64,000 bases of DNA from Thuidium tamariscinum (taxonomy: Eukaryota > Streptophyta > Bryopsida > Hypnales > Thuidiaceae), in NCBI GenBank assembly GCA_947034885.2, contig OX344753.2:19096001-19160000 (forward strand), in the 5' to 3' direction. Numbering within the stretch: the stretch's first letter is position 1; every line of letters starts with the position of its first letter. Positions 1 to 12,800 of this stretch are shown one piece after another. The notes under the pieces were generated by a model, which saw only the letters and a list, made by a program, of their open reading frames with translations, searched no databases and had not been told where the DNA came from. A program made the position numbers and the translations under genes.

Positions 1-1
1 G

Positions 2-97
2 TCAGAGGGTGAAAGTGATTTCGATAAAAAAACGGGGGAAAATTTGGGGGAGCGTGAGGAAGCGGAAGGACAGCGCAACAACTTGCGAACGAATTAG
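2..97 (+). other. possible 3' end of an upstream gene (very tentative)
   Basis: From base 2 one frame reads as a charged, acidic stretch of 31 codons ending in TAG at 95-97. A second frame (from base 3) is also open, to about 179. The first ~290 bases are much richer in G and C than the following 8 kb, as expected at the edge of a gene. No family is recognisable, and two overlapping open frames in GC-rich DNA can arise by chance. It could be the last exon of a gene beginning outside the window, or plain promoter DNA. Confidence 0.15.
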
Positions 98-209
98 GAG
101 GCCTAGCGACGCTTCGATTCGCACCAACGAAGAAGCGTCAAGAGACTCGACACCTGACCGCCCGCTCGGAGGACGGTAGCCTCAAGAATCTCCCACGTCA
201 CCAAACCAG

Positions 210-281
210 ATGCCCTTGTTTCCAGATCCCGAGATCGAGTCGAAGTCCTTTACGACACCTCAAATGGACGAAGCTAAGAAC
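210..281 (+). other. candidate 24-codon first exon with a GTATGT donor
   Basis: An ATG at 210 opens 24 codons, starting MPLFPDPEIES, that run exactly in phase 0 to a strong-looking GTATGT donor at 282. No matching downstream exon is visible in the next 9 kb of AT-rich DNA. Phase 0 would be compatible with the Pol I subunit exon at 10,101, but that gene has its own nearer first exon at 9,815. The motif CGACACCTCAAA in this exon recurs at 9,653-9,664, just upstream of the Pol I gene, so the two GC-richer segments may be related. This may be a distal alternative first exon or a relic. Confidence 0.22.
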
Positions 282-3200
282 GTATGTATGAAACTCTAAC
301 TACCCCCACTCATGTCTCAATCATCCACTATGTCGACTATAAATGCTTTGAAAAATACACTATTGTACTAGGTGGTTAGGTTGGCATCCTTGGTTCAATA
401 TTTAATTTTATTCTTAAAAACAAATTTTGGTAGATGCTCAACTATAGAAACATTTTTTCCTTCTACACTAATTTTTTAATAGAAATAACTCTCTAAACCA
501 AAAAATTCGTCTATTTAAACCTCTATAGTTCTTTTACTATGTCTTAACAAAAAACGCTTCAAAATTGCCATTTCTAGTACAAGAACCCAACTTTGGAAAA
601 ACGACATTTTTTGACACATGTAATTATTAGATCTTCTAGTACACTAGTTTGAAAAGATGTGGAAACTTTTTAGATATTCTCACAACATGGATTGCAAGAT
701 ATTAGCGTTTGAATTGATAAAAATAATTTTTTGGGCCTTGCATAAACTGAGCAATTGCACTTCATAAGCTCACATTTGTATGGAAAAATGTCCAAATGGA
801 GATGCTTCTTTGAAATCATTCTTCAAATCAAGTTGGGATACATCCTTGAAAATTTTCAAATCATTTTGAATTGTACAACATATAGGAAAAAATAGTAAGC
901 AAAAAAAAGTAAAGAATGATTTAAAACACTAAATTGTTTAGAATTTAGTTATGGAATCAAAAAATGCCACCCTCAAATTATTGTAATGTTGTAATAAACA
1001 ATTTTGCATCCAATGTTTAAATTCTTCTTCAATAAATATTGAAATTTGAATAAAACAAATGACTTCAAAGTTAATTTTAGATTATAGAATCCATAACTAT
1101 TGGCAAACAAAACCTCCTTATAACTTTTGACTCATTGATCAAAATGGGATGATAAAAAAGCTTTCCATGTATATATAACTCTAAAAAATGAATTTCAAAT
1201 TTTTATTTTAAAAAAAACAAATTTATCTAGATTTGTCAATGTTACCCAAGTTGAGAATGAAACAACATATCATACAATAACTTTTTAACGATGTTGTCAA
1301 ATTTTATGAAAATTGTTGGGCCTTAAAGATATTCCTTGTCTATATGTTATCTAAAAATTTCAAAGAAACAATAATATCTCTAGTCAAACATACCTACCAA
1401 AAATTTCTATATTACAAAAAAATACATGCAGCTTGACAACTTGGTATGATATATCCCAATAGTATACATCACTATAGTATACACACTACCACAAGCATAG
1501 AACCTACATGAATATTTTAAACCTCAAGTTCTAAATCCTAAACCTTATAGCAGGCTTGATTTTTTACTATTGTAAGGAAATAGAAAACAACTTATGTCAA
1601 AGATTATAAACTCTTATAGAAATTCTTAAAAAAAGAATGAATATATGTAGTACTTTTTGTCATATAGAGAATGCTAAAACTCATTGGCAAAGGAAAAGAG
1701 GTCTAGATTTCAACTTCAAAGAAAGTCAATAGAAAATTTCATTTGTTTTTAAAAAATTGGAAAATTTTATTTCATTTAAAGAAAAAATTTAAGCCATTTT
1801 CTTTTCATTCTTCACTTACCTACTTGTTACTTACTTCTTATTTGTAGATCATTGAATAGTATGGTGGCTTTCAAAATGTTTTGTCTACTAATAGAACTTG
1901 CTATAGTTGTGATTGATGAATCAAAGATTTTCAACAAAATTTGAAAGTGTTGTGATATGAATAGCATACAATAGAAAATACAAATATATTATTTTTATGA
2001 AATTTTTTATTTTTGAAGATCTAATCAAATTCAACAATGAACAAATTTAATTCACGGAAGACTTTTCAGTAACTAAAGGAGAATGAGATTTTTGGAGTTT
2101 TATAGTAATTGTATTATAAAGTTGAAACTTTATCGAGTGAACTATTATTGATTAAAATATACTTTTAAATATTTGTATTTGTATAATTTATCTTACATAA
2201 TTTATTTCATTGTTAAATTATATTAAATATTTGTATATTATTTTTCATGATGTTTTGAATACTTTTGGGGAGAATAATTGAAAACTGAACTGCTTTAGAT
2301 CATATTTTAATTCTCATTACAGTCATTACAGTCATTACAGATTATTACAGTTATAATTCTCATTAAGATATTAAATAATCTTGACAATGGTTAATAAATA
2401 AGTACATTAAATTTCCACTTGTTAATAATCTTCATTACTAAACCATAATTCATTGTGATCAATAAATCAATGATCCATGAATATATGTTGTTTCAAATAA
2501 TATTTTATAATTATTGACATTAAATTTATAATTTATAGCTGATTTAATCATTTTCATGAATTAGAATTATTTTTAGTATTGATTATTTCTTAGACATCTG
2601 AAATTTCTAAATTAATTTTTAGTTTTAATCAAAATATATATTTTTAGGAATATTTTGTATTTTATAATTATTTATTTAGATTGATCCATATATATTCTAC
2701 GATCATCCATTATTTCCATCAATATTTTTATAATTACAATTGAATAAATTGTAATTGATTTATTAATTTTCATGATTTATAATTAATTATTATATTCATC
2801 ATATTTTCTTATGTTTTACTATGATAAATATTCAAAGACATTCTCATACAACCATTTTTATATGGAATTGTATACATGTTTGTATATATGATTCTTCAAC
2901 TTAATTCTAGATAAATTCTATAGGATAAAAGAACTTGCAAGAAAACTATAAATCTTTTAGTATTACAATTTTCATTTCAAGTTAAATATTCATATTCAAA
3001 TCACATAATTATTCATTAATCACAATATTAAATACAATCTTCCATGGTTTAAATAAAATAACAATTCATCAAATTACATTCTATTATTAATCTTGAAATA
3101 AACAAAAATAACTAACTATTATTGTTATTCCAACTATCACCTTTAGATCAAAACTAGTTTAGCCATTTGGTGATGAATATTTCTTGTATTGACAAACATA

Positions 3201-4723
3201 GGATGTACAAAGTGTAAAAAATCACTTAAATATAAATTGGCCATAAAGTCATGAAGCCAAATGACAAACAATATAATGAAGCTACAATATGGCCTTTGAA
3301 GAAGTGATGCCATACAACAAAGCCTATGAAATTGGAAGCAAGTTGAAAGCCACTACAATTATTGCTTCATTTAATTTGATTTTCCTTTTCATTCTTGTGT
3401 CACCTACATCACCTAAAATTATAATATTTTAATTACGATGTACAAGAATAATAAAAACATAATTTTGATCTTCAAGACTAAAATTTGTTTGCTTATATTT
3501 GTAAATTTTATTTTGTATTGTATTAATATCAAGTGGATAAAGTAAGAATGTTTTATTTATAAGGGCTTAAATAATCACTATTAAATCACTCATAAGAGCA
3601 TCATGACCATACAAAAATGGCAAAAAATTAAGAATAAGCTCTAAATTCAATGCCATTCATTGAAAGTCAAAGCTTAGTGATATAACATTTTAGGAATTTT
3701 TAGAATTGTCTTAGATATTCAATCCAAGGACCATACTACAAAAGACTAGATAAGATATTTAGGTTTCCATGATGTTTCAAAGAGCATTGCAATATTAATA
3801 AAGCAAATCAATTTTGTCATATATAGATAAAAATATAATTTATAAAAAATTAATTTATCTCAATTTATTAGAGATTTTTCACTACAAGAGAAAGGGGTGT
3901 TTTTAAGTGAGTGTTTAAATATAGTCCTAGACATAAGATTATAAGTAATGACCTTCAAGGTGATTTTTAGCAAAAATTCACTAAAAAACACAATGCATTT
4001 TTTCTAGTTTTAGATCAATAGATAGAAGTATTATACATGATAAAAAGTTAGTTCATTTCATTCTAATTGAATTTTGTGGAGTAGAAGATTATAATAATTG
4101 AAATTGTCATTTTTTTAGTTTTGCATAAAAATTTCAATGCATTTAAAAAACAGTGCATTAATGTGAAGAAATCAGCTAATTTTTCTCTAATTACTCTTAA
4201 TTGCGGGTTTTCAATACATTGTCTGAAATGAAAAGATTATAGTACACTTGCTTTGTTATTGAAATTTCATTGGAAAGGGCTGAAGAAATTTGTTTTTAGA
4301 GTTTAGGTTTTAGGCATCTTATAATTAGTCTAAATTATTCTAAATTTTCATTTCAATATTTTTGAGGGACATATTTTAGAGCAAATTAAATAAAGATAAG
4401 ATAGTGATTGGATTGATTGAAAACATAATAGTGATGGCAATTATAGTATTCCACTCTTAGTGAGAATGAAATTTTATGAGTGTATGCAAACAATTTCTTC
4501 AATCTCCAATCCTTTTTTACTATGGGAGGAGGTCCGAAAAGCAACCATGTAAGAAGACCTTTATGAAGAAATGAAGGTATTGAATGAATATTTTTGAAAT
4601 TCAAATGCAAAGACAAATTAGTGACGCAATATTTGCAACTTTAATGAGAATTTTCTAAGTTAGAAAACATTAATTACAAATTTTTGAAGGAAGAACACAG
4701 AAGGCACCTATTATTGTTCATAG
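282..4723. other. AT-rich intergenic DNA with decayed repeats
   Basis: No gene is supported here. The stretch around 1,105-1,180 (ending in a CTTTCCATGTAT-like string) resembles segments near 22.96 kb and 34.26 kb, so it is probably a decayed copy of that dispersed family. A short tandem of CATTACAGT units lies at about 2,316-2,348. CACTACAAGAGAAA at about 3,881 resembles a CACTA transposon end, but I found no matching partner end. Confidence 0.5.
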
Positions 4724-5016
4724 CATTAGGGGGGATTTGAGGCCTTTGGAGGGTTGTTTCAAGATTGTTCACAAAATTGTTCCCAAAACGGCTTGTGACC
4801 GTTAGGCCAAAATTTAATTTTAAGAAAAAATTAAAAATTAAAAAATAAAATAAAATTTAGGTCCTGAAATATGAAAAAAGTCCCAAAAAAAATGAAATGA
4901 TGTGGTAGTCACTCAACCACATAGGATTCCTGCATTTCAGCATTCCCAGGGCAGTTCTTGCATTTTCAGACTGCGAGAACTTGCAGTCTTTTTTAGCCTT
5001 CAAATCCCCCTTAATG
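4724..5016. mobile_element. TIR element, CATTAG family, copy 1 (293 bp)
   Basis: The ends are inverted repeats: the left begins CATTAGGGGGGATTTGAGG and the right, read in reverse, CATTAAGGGGGATTTGAAGG. The interior shares blocks with copies at 5,090 and 27,248, including GAAATATGAAAAAAGTCC and ACTTGCAGTCTT. There is no coding capacity, so it is a non-autonomous MITE. TTA lies just inside both ends, so a TTA-type target duplication is possible but not proven. Confidence 0.75.
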
Positions 5017-5089
5017 GTAGAAGTTATAATGAGCACGCGAGTGGAAATGAGGAAATGAAGGACATCTGAGAATGCATGAAAGCATTGCC

Positions 5090-5363
5090 CATTAGAAGGG
5101 ATTGGAGGCCTCTACAGGGCTGTTTTAGGGGTTGTTCTTGAAACAGTGTAGAGAACTACTGGTTGCTATCAACTAATAATTACCCAAAAAAAATTGCGGG
5201 GGGGGGGGTCTTGAAATATGAAAAAAAGTCCATTTTTTTTGGGTTGACCTGGCATGGTCTCAGCTACATTGGAATCTTGTGTTTTGGGGTTCCTGCGGCA
5301 GTTTTGGCATTCCTAAACTACGAAAATCTATAGTCTTATAGAGGCTTCCAATCCCTCCTAATG
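5090..5363. mobile_element. TIR element, CATTAG family, copy 2 (274 bp)
   Basis: Left end CATTAGAAGGGATTGGAGGC and right end (reverse) CATTAGGAGGGATTGGAAGC. It lies 73 bp from copy 1 in the same orientation and shares its internal blocks. A run of nine or ten G lies near 5,205-5,214. Non-autonomous. Confidence 0.75.
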
Positions 5364-6370
5364 CAATGAAACTTTCTGTGCTCGTAAAGTCTAGCACACA
5401 AGCAAAAATGGATTGCTTTGTATATAGTGTAAAAGGAAGGACTCTTGACATTAAATACACATGTACTTCTAATCAAAAAACGTGTGTCAAAAATTTGAGC
5501 CTACCATTTTTTTCGGCCATACAATAACTTACCACACTAAAATGAAAATGCAACCACCAATGTATGCAAATTTATTTTTTTATAATGTCTTTCAATTACT
5601 CCCATAACTTGTTCACAAAATGAAAGTGAATTGTAGAAGACTCACTTTTGTTCAAATTGGGCCCACAGTATAAAACTGAATACATTTTAAACATGCTATG
5701 TATCATTTTCTATCCTTCTGTAGGAGCGATTCATAATGGATGGTCGGTTTTCAAACCTCGTACCATACACGTAGAAGGTCTTTTAAGTTTTCAACCTCTT
5801 GAATTTTTGAAGAAGTGTATTTTGTACCTTTAAAAGTAAATTTTGACGACTATTTCTAATGCTACATAGCACGATGGACTTTAAGAAAAGTAGCTTGCTT
5901 AAGTTCATTTAAAGATTGAAAAACAATATTTTATCAAGCAAATTAAGAAATATGGTATACATAGTAGTATTTTGGTGAGTTCATCATGTCATGTAAAAAT
6001 AATGGAACATCATGTTGAATCAAATGTAATGAATATTAAAATTGTAGATTCAGAAACTTGTCCAATGACTTCTTTTGTTGTTGATTCATAGTACCTTTCT
6101 ACTATGACTATGACTACAACTATGACTATGATCTTAAAAGAGGCATCACAATCTTGTCCCTCCAAACATATAAAAGACAATCATTGATTAATTTTAGAAA
6201 AAAAACTTTCTCCTGTTATTGATTGAAATACAATACATATATACAATAGATGGATGTTGATATAGATACATACATACATATGTATACCTAAATACGTACA
6301 ATTACGTTCATGAAAATACAAATATGGATATCAAATATGATACGGATATGAAAATACAAAAGCATTAAAT

Positions 6371-6402
6371 TGGTAGCCATTGCCATTGGTAGCCATTGCC
6401 AT
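6371..6402. repeat. 16-bp tandem duplication
   Basis: Two adjacent copies of a TGGTAGCCATTGCCAT unit. Short TATGAC-type repeats at about 6,100-6,132 and CATACATACATA at about 6,268-6,281 lie nearby. Ordinary simple-repeat DNA. Confidence 0.7.
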
Positions 6403-6946
6403 TCTTATTTTCATTTATTATTAATAGTACCTTTGTATTATTTGACCTTAAAAATAAATTCTTTTAATTTATTTTCAATTTAAAGAAAAACAAATATATA
6501 TCTAAAAATTAGAAATTAAACTATAAGTATGATAATTATAATTCAAAATTTATAGAAATACTTAAGAATTAATACCCAAATTATATTGCTTGAATGAAAA
6601 TTTTGCTTACAATACATCTTTACAAAACTTTGAATCAAGAATTGAGTCTAGGTGTTTAGGAATTAAGGATATTTACAAATGCAATATTCAGAAAGGTTCA
6701 AAAGTGTTTATAAAATTTGAATTAAATATAAGTATTTAAAAAAAATTATGATTTTTATTTGTCTCCTTAAAAGCTAGATTGCAATTATCACTATATCATG
6801 CACATTAACTTAAATTAAAGATATTATATAACCTTACCTTTACAATTGCAAACAATAATAAAATTGTCTCTCAACCATATTTTATTGAAAAATGGTTATT
6901 AATCATAAGTTTATCCTCAATTTTGAAGACCTATCTTTATAAATAA

Positions 6947-7399
6947 AAACTTTGAAATTCAATAACTTTGTCACTATAAGTCGAAATGCTACAAAACAAT
7001 GCTTGTGCACCCCTCCTAGTCTAGAGCTTTTTGATGATACTAAGAATGCAATTGGGGGATGTGTAATCCTGGAGATCTCAATGTGACAAACAAAACAAAA
7101 CGAAACAAACAACATGTCTTCAAGTATAGACTAGTGTGCCTTGTACTACTACCACAACCAAAATCAAAGTGAAAGTAATTTTGTAATTCCTAGAACCAAA
7201 AATAACTAAAAAAATCCACAACTTTCTCACTATAAGTTAGAATGCCACAAAACAAAGCTCGTGCACTTCTCCTCACTAAGAGCTTTTTGATGGTACCAAG
7301 CACGCCATTGGGAGAGGCACACTATGGAAAATCTTAACATGACAAACAAAACAATTACAAACTAATAAACAAACAAACAACCTATCTTAAGGTATAGAT
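6947..7399. repeat. diverged tandem duplication, offset about 256 bp
   Basis: A block of about 180 bp starting near 6,947 is repeated near 7,206. Shared landmarks are CACTATAAGT, AGAGCTTTTTGATG, ACATGACAAACAAAAC-like strings and AAACAAACAAC. The copies differ by many substitutions, so the duplication is old. No coding sequence is visible. Confidence 0.65.
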
Positions 7400-8673
7400 G
7401 GGATTTATAGGGAAAAAGGTATAATTTAAAGAGGATAAGGTAAGGAATCCTACTTAAACCATGTGAGGACTATTTGTCTCATTTTGTTCCAAAAAAAACA
7501 TTTGAAAGTTTGAATTGGATACAACTAATATTAATGGCACAAATAGAATTTCTAAACTTAAGTATGAATAGAATATAACTATCACAGCTTATAATGTACT
7601 ATCAATTGATGGTATAACTCCAAAATTTTGCTCAAATCTACTATTTAAAGAGAATCAACTAGATTGTAGAAAATAAAACTAATCATAATTCAATTCAAGA
7701 ATTCATGAAATGATTTAGTATTGAATAATTGAAACTTTTAATTTAAGATAAATGAGCTCTACTTTTTGTTATGAATATATAATATTAAATTGAAATGAAA
7801 TCATTGTAAGCTATATGAATAAAAATTTTGAATTTTGAATTAAATCTATTAAAAACAAAAATTGCTTCAAGGTGTAATTTTGTTTTTTTATTTCATCTAT
7901 AAAGCAAATAAAATGTGAACCAATTGGCATTTGTAAATTCATAGGCAAATTAAAAAAATTTAAGAACATCTAAATAGAGTAGAAAAAGATAATAGAAGAA
8001 AAATAAGAATTGAAGGGGGAAGGAATTAAATAATTGAAATGCTTCAAAAATATTAAATGAGTATTTGGATTCAAATAAGGGAGTTTTGTTAAATTTACTA
8101 AAATATATCAAACCAAACCAAAAAATTTGACTCTAAAATGGTGTCTTATTAGTGCTAATCAATTTTAGCAAATTTTGGATTAGATTCCTAATGTGGAACC
8201 CTTTGACTATTTTTTAATTCTTTACCAATGGTGTTGTTTGATTCTTTAGTTTTCCATTATTTTCAACTTTTAGAATAAAGCAGCCTAAATTAAAGCTATG
8301 AGTCCATTTACAAAAGTCAAGATCAAGCCTTGATGTCTCTAAATCGAATGTCTTATTTTCCAAATTTTATATTTAATTCTTATATAATGTCGGTCTTTAA
8401 GTCAAAACTATTCAAAAATCTTAGAAAGTTCACTATGCATATATGAATTGCCTTTGATGAGGAAATGCCATTTAAAATGTAGGGTATAAAATATCCTTAA
8501 ATTATTATGAATTTCATTTTTAGGTGAACTTTCTTAGGATTACATTAGAACTCTTTATCTTCAAGTTCTAAAGAAAAAGACCCTATTTTTACTTTCATGT
8601 GTTTTTTGAAACTTCATACATCAACTTTTTCAATTAATCCTTGAATGATACTAGAGATATTTGGCATCCTTCA

Positions 8674-9146
8674 AATGACAAAGAATCTTCCCTTGTAGGA
8701 CAGAATTGCAACTTCTCATCCTCAATATTACACTATAAGAAACTTGTATTTTTGGCAACCAACCCTAATTTTTTTATGACGAATTTTAGGTGATGTCAAT
8801 GTTGACAACCCAAAATTTTTAGGTCAACAAAAATGTCAAATGTAACATCAATGTTGATAGTCTAATTTTTTTATGTTAACATTGATGTTACATTCAACAT
8901 TTTTGTTGACATACAAATTTTAGGTTGTCAATATTGACATCACTTAAAATCCGTCATAAAAAATTAGGGCTCATCACTCCAAATGGGGGATTCTTATAGT
9001 GATTAGGAATAAAAAGGAAAGATCTTCTACAAGACTTTGATTTCTAATGAGTATATTTGGATTTTTCAAAGTAGATGATGTTATATGGTATCAAAATGGA
9101 TGATTTTCATGGCCATCAGTTCGTCCTTGTAGGATTAATAAATGGA
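8674..9146. repeat. dispersed repeat copy A, interrupted by a MITE
   Basis: This segment matches 23,891-24,088: both carry GACAAAGAATCTTC, CTTGTAGGACA, CAAAGTAGATGATGT and a GGTATCAAAA/AATATCAAAA block in the same order. Copy A holds the 271-bp element at 8,731-9,001; copy B does not. The comparison therefore shows the pre-insertion sequence. Confidence 0.75.
8731..9001. mobile_element. CACTA-type palindromic MITE (271 bp) with ATTA flanks
   Basis: The element begins CACTATAAGAA and ends TTCTTATAGTG. Its two halves are inverted copies over more than 100 bp (for example CAATGTTGACAACC against GGTTGTCAATATTG), so a single strand could fold into one long hairpin. CACTA..TAGTG ends with an AAGAA extension are typical of the plant CACTA (En/Spm) superfamily. 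ATTA flanks both sides (8,727-8,730 and 9,002-9,005), and the related repeat at 23,947-23,950 has a single ATTA, the empty site. The duplication is 3 or 4 bp, since one base is ambiguous. There is no transposase. Confidence 0.85.
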
Positions 9147-9725
9147 TGAACCTCAAACCAAATGCCTTCTTGTAAAGATCCTAAACGAAGTGTAGTAGGA
9201 TTTTTTTTTGGCGATTTGACACAAAATTGCACCAAATTTTTGGGCTTGGCACCAAGCCTATAGGAAAAAAATAGTAAAATTTTGGATGAAATTGCCAATA
9301 AACTTCAAATTTTAAAATATAATGGATGAAATTGCCAAATAATGGATGAAAATAGAATGATAGATATGTATTATGTGCTAATATGATATTTTCTATCCAA
9401 TATATCGATGAATGTTGAGATTTAGAGCTCCATATTAAAATGAAATATCGCCACTTTGACACTTCACAAGAAATGAAAAAAAACTGAAGTGTTTCTTAAA
9501 CCTCAACATGGATGAACGAAGATGGATGATACCTACTGTACTAGTGACTCGGCTAACTTGTTAAAGCAGTGATATCATCCGGACGCTCCCACTTGCTTGT
9601 CCGCATGCCAAGATCGAGATCTCCAACCAGATCAGGAACCGAGAGGTGTTTTCGACACCTCAAACAGATGAATAGAGTTGGATGAGACTTCGAATCAACA
9701 ATTTCATCAGGAAGTTCTGGAGCCC

Positions 9726-9770
9726 TAACCCTAGACTCTTAAACCCTGCTGAGCTTAAACCCTTCAGCTT
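9726..9770 (+). promoter_or_regulatory. telo-box-like motifs upstream of the Pol I subunit gene
   Basis: TAACCCTAG at 9,726-9,734 and two TTAAACCCT strings just downstream lie 45-90 bp before the proposed ATG. Telo-box motifs (AAACCCTA) are common in plant promoters and 5' leaders of ribosome-related genes, which fits a Pol I subunit. No TATA box is obvious. This is motif matching only. Confidence 0.4.
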
Positions 9771-9814
9771 CGGACAATGATTGTGCGTTGCAAGAGCAGG
9801 TTGCGATTGCAGCC

Positions 9815-12800
9815 ATGAGCCGTTTGCAAGGCCGTCCGGAGGTGAGTTGAGTGATTGGAGAACAATTGGGGACGCCCTTCTTTTTGAGAATTCGGGATGC
9901 AATTTGATGCGGAGAGGATTTTAGGTCGAGACTGGCGCATTTTGGAAGAAATTCAAGAGTACTATTTCGTGATATGATTAGAATTGCAGTGTAGGTTTCG
10001 TTTTCTGGAGATTAGGTTGCGCTGTATCTCTGTTTTCGGAATCGTTATTTTTTCTAGCCATATTGAGTTGAGAGTGATTAGACTCTGGCTTTTTTGGCAG
10101 GTGGTCACGAATTACGTGGAGGCCGTGGGATTCTCGTTCTACATTGATGAAGAGAAGCATGCAATTAGCGTCAAGCATATTACGAGCCCCATACTGTTCG
10201 ACAATTTGAAAAACCCTGTCGTTGGAGGGCTCTACGACCCGGCACTTGGCCCATTAAATCAACACTCGACGTATGATTGTCGAGAAATTCCAATTTTCTT
10301 GAATTCTTGCAGTGCATGAATCCTCTTGTGAATTGTGTAGGTTTGCAATGGGCCTTTGGCACACGTATCCCTCGTAGTTATGGATTTGTAATTGAATATT
10401 CCTCGCTTTCCTGCTTATTCAGATGCTCAACATGTCGGCAACCGCAATTGCACTGCACAGGCCACTTCGGGCATATCGACCTCGTCCTGCCTGTTTACAA
10501 TCCTCTAGTGTTCAAAGAGCTCGTGAAGATTCTCAAATGGATATGTGTTTTCTGTCATCATTTCAAAATGCACAAAGATCGGGTAAATTTTGAACTTGAA
10601 CTCCACATTCGTTTCAAGTTCTTGAATTCCACAAGTCTGCGAGTAACTTTTTTTCATCTACATAATTAGGATGCTTTACGTAATAAGTATGCTTTATCAT
10701 TTGCCCTAGACTGTTAAGATGATCGCATTGAAAACAATTTTTTAAGGATTGCAAGTGTACCCTCTCTATTAGTTAGAGCTTGGGGTTAACATCGTTCTAA
10801 CTTAACTGCAAAATAACATTTAGACATTTAGAGAAGGACGGTAAAGCCGTCATAACTTGTATATTCTATATTCTATATTTTATTGAATGAATATCATGGT
10901 GGAGATACGTGAATGTAAGAATTCATTCTTGTCTGTGTACCTCCTTGAAGCTTTGGTCGGAGAGGAACATTTCCAACTCCTTCATATGGACAAGCAAATG
11001 ATGTGCAGGACCGTAGTTCACTTAGTATGGCAGTCCTCTTTGGTTTACACTAGAACTTGTTTATGGAGATGCTATTATAGAAGTTGAAATAACAAAGAGT
11101 GAAATAAGGGGACTATGATTTTAATGTTTAAAACTTTCCTTTCGTTCTCAAGGTGGGAGTAAAAATTTCTTATAATTACAGTGGAACGACACTTACATGA
11201 GTATCACTTAGGCAGGTCAAACTGTATGGGATTTCAGCTTTTTAATCTTATCTTGGGGAACTGTAACGCTGTTCCCAGTTGCTGTTTTTCTTCTGAGGTG
11301 GCGTCCTGTCGCAGGTAAGGATATTTGCCACAAAATTACAGCTCATTGCCGAAGGCCGGATGGTTGAGGCTGCAAGATTACAGCTTCCAAGCTCAGACGA
11401 TGAACCGTCGGCAGGTCCAGAAGAAAATCTTTCCGATGAAGATGTGAACACTGTCTCAGCGAAATTTCTGAAGACCAAGAGTGGGAATCCAAGAACTCAA
11501 TGGACTTCCACTCAGCTCGCAGCTGCTCGGACAGTCATTGCCCAATTCAAGGAAGACATGCCCAAATCCAAGTGTCAGAATTGCTTGGCACACATTCCAA
11601 CTATAAAACATTCCGGAGTGGGAAAAATATTTCAGGTATTAGATTTCAAGCATTCTGTCGTTGCAACAATTGTCGTGCACTTTCCGCTCCCTAGTTCATG
11701 AATGCTTCAGGGCTTAAGATGATTTTTGATGCTTATTGCAGGAACCGCTAAGCAGCAGTCACCGCAGTAACAATATCATGCGAGGCATTAAAAACACCGT
11801 GTCGTTGCGTAGCCTTAGGAAAAAATCCAGTTCAGATGATGAAATGGAGGGTGACGAAGAGGCCGTCGACGCCATGGATATCGATGAGCTTGACATGGAT
11901 GCAATGGATTCCAGTAAAGCAGCCAAAAAAATCAAGGGAGGAAAACCTTCCAATCCGAAGCTCAGTGGTCTGAAATCGAGTGATTATGAGCTGTGGACAA
12001 AGAAGAGGTTTCTAACCACAACTGAAGTAAGCCCTTTGTTGGCCACTTTCTCCTGTTGCACTTGACTGACATTCCTCTTGCACTCCTTTTCTTTACATAG
12101 TGACGGTAAAAGTTAATGCAGGATTGGCCTGATATTTCTAGCAGTTATGAGCATGTCCTATGAAAACTTTTTTGTGATCGAGCTTATTTATTTTGACCAG
12201 CACAATGTTCTTAGCTGATTCTGGTGATATATGATTTGATCTCATCTGAATTATATTTTCCATTACGTCATCAAGTCATTTTCAGACCATGATTCCTTGG
12301 TCAATAGGGGTGAAGGATTCGTTCATGCTGGCTCGCAGGTCATGAACCTTGAATTAGGTTCTGACAACGCCGGTTCAACTCGTTAGGCGTCGAGCTTCTG
12401 ATCCTGATGTGTGATTGCGGTCGATTTCTTTGCAGGTTAGAGAACACATTCGCTTAGCGTGGGAGACAGAAAAGAGGATCTGCGGCCTCGTTTGGGGGTT
12501 GGGCGAGATTGGTGTCCGTTTGGGTTTGGATGCAAATGCGAAATCTAATGCTTCAATGTTCTTCCTAAAGACTCTTTTAGTCACTCCAAACAAATTCCGA
12601 CCGCCAAACATAATGAACGGTGATGTGAGCACATTTGATCTTTTTGCCATCACAGCAGTGTGATTGTTTGGTTGAAAAGCTGTTCTTCTTCTCGCTTTCT
12701 TCTACTTCAAGATAATCGGGGTCAAAATGTTAACTGTCAAAAGTCTTGAACGCAAGGTTTCTATATTGTATGGGTTTTACATTCTTTTCATTCAATTGAT

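Noticed and set aside
3881..3960. CACTACAAGAGAAA as the left end of a CACTA transposon
   Set aside because: No matching CTTGTAGTG end or target duplication was found nearby.
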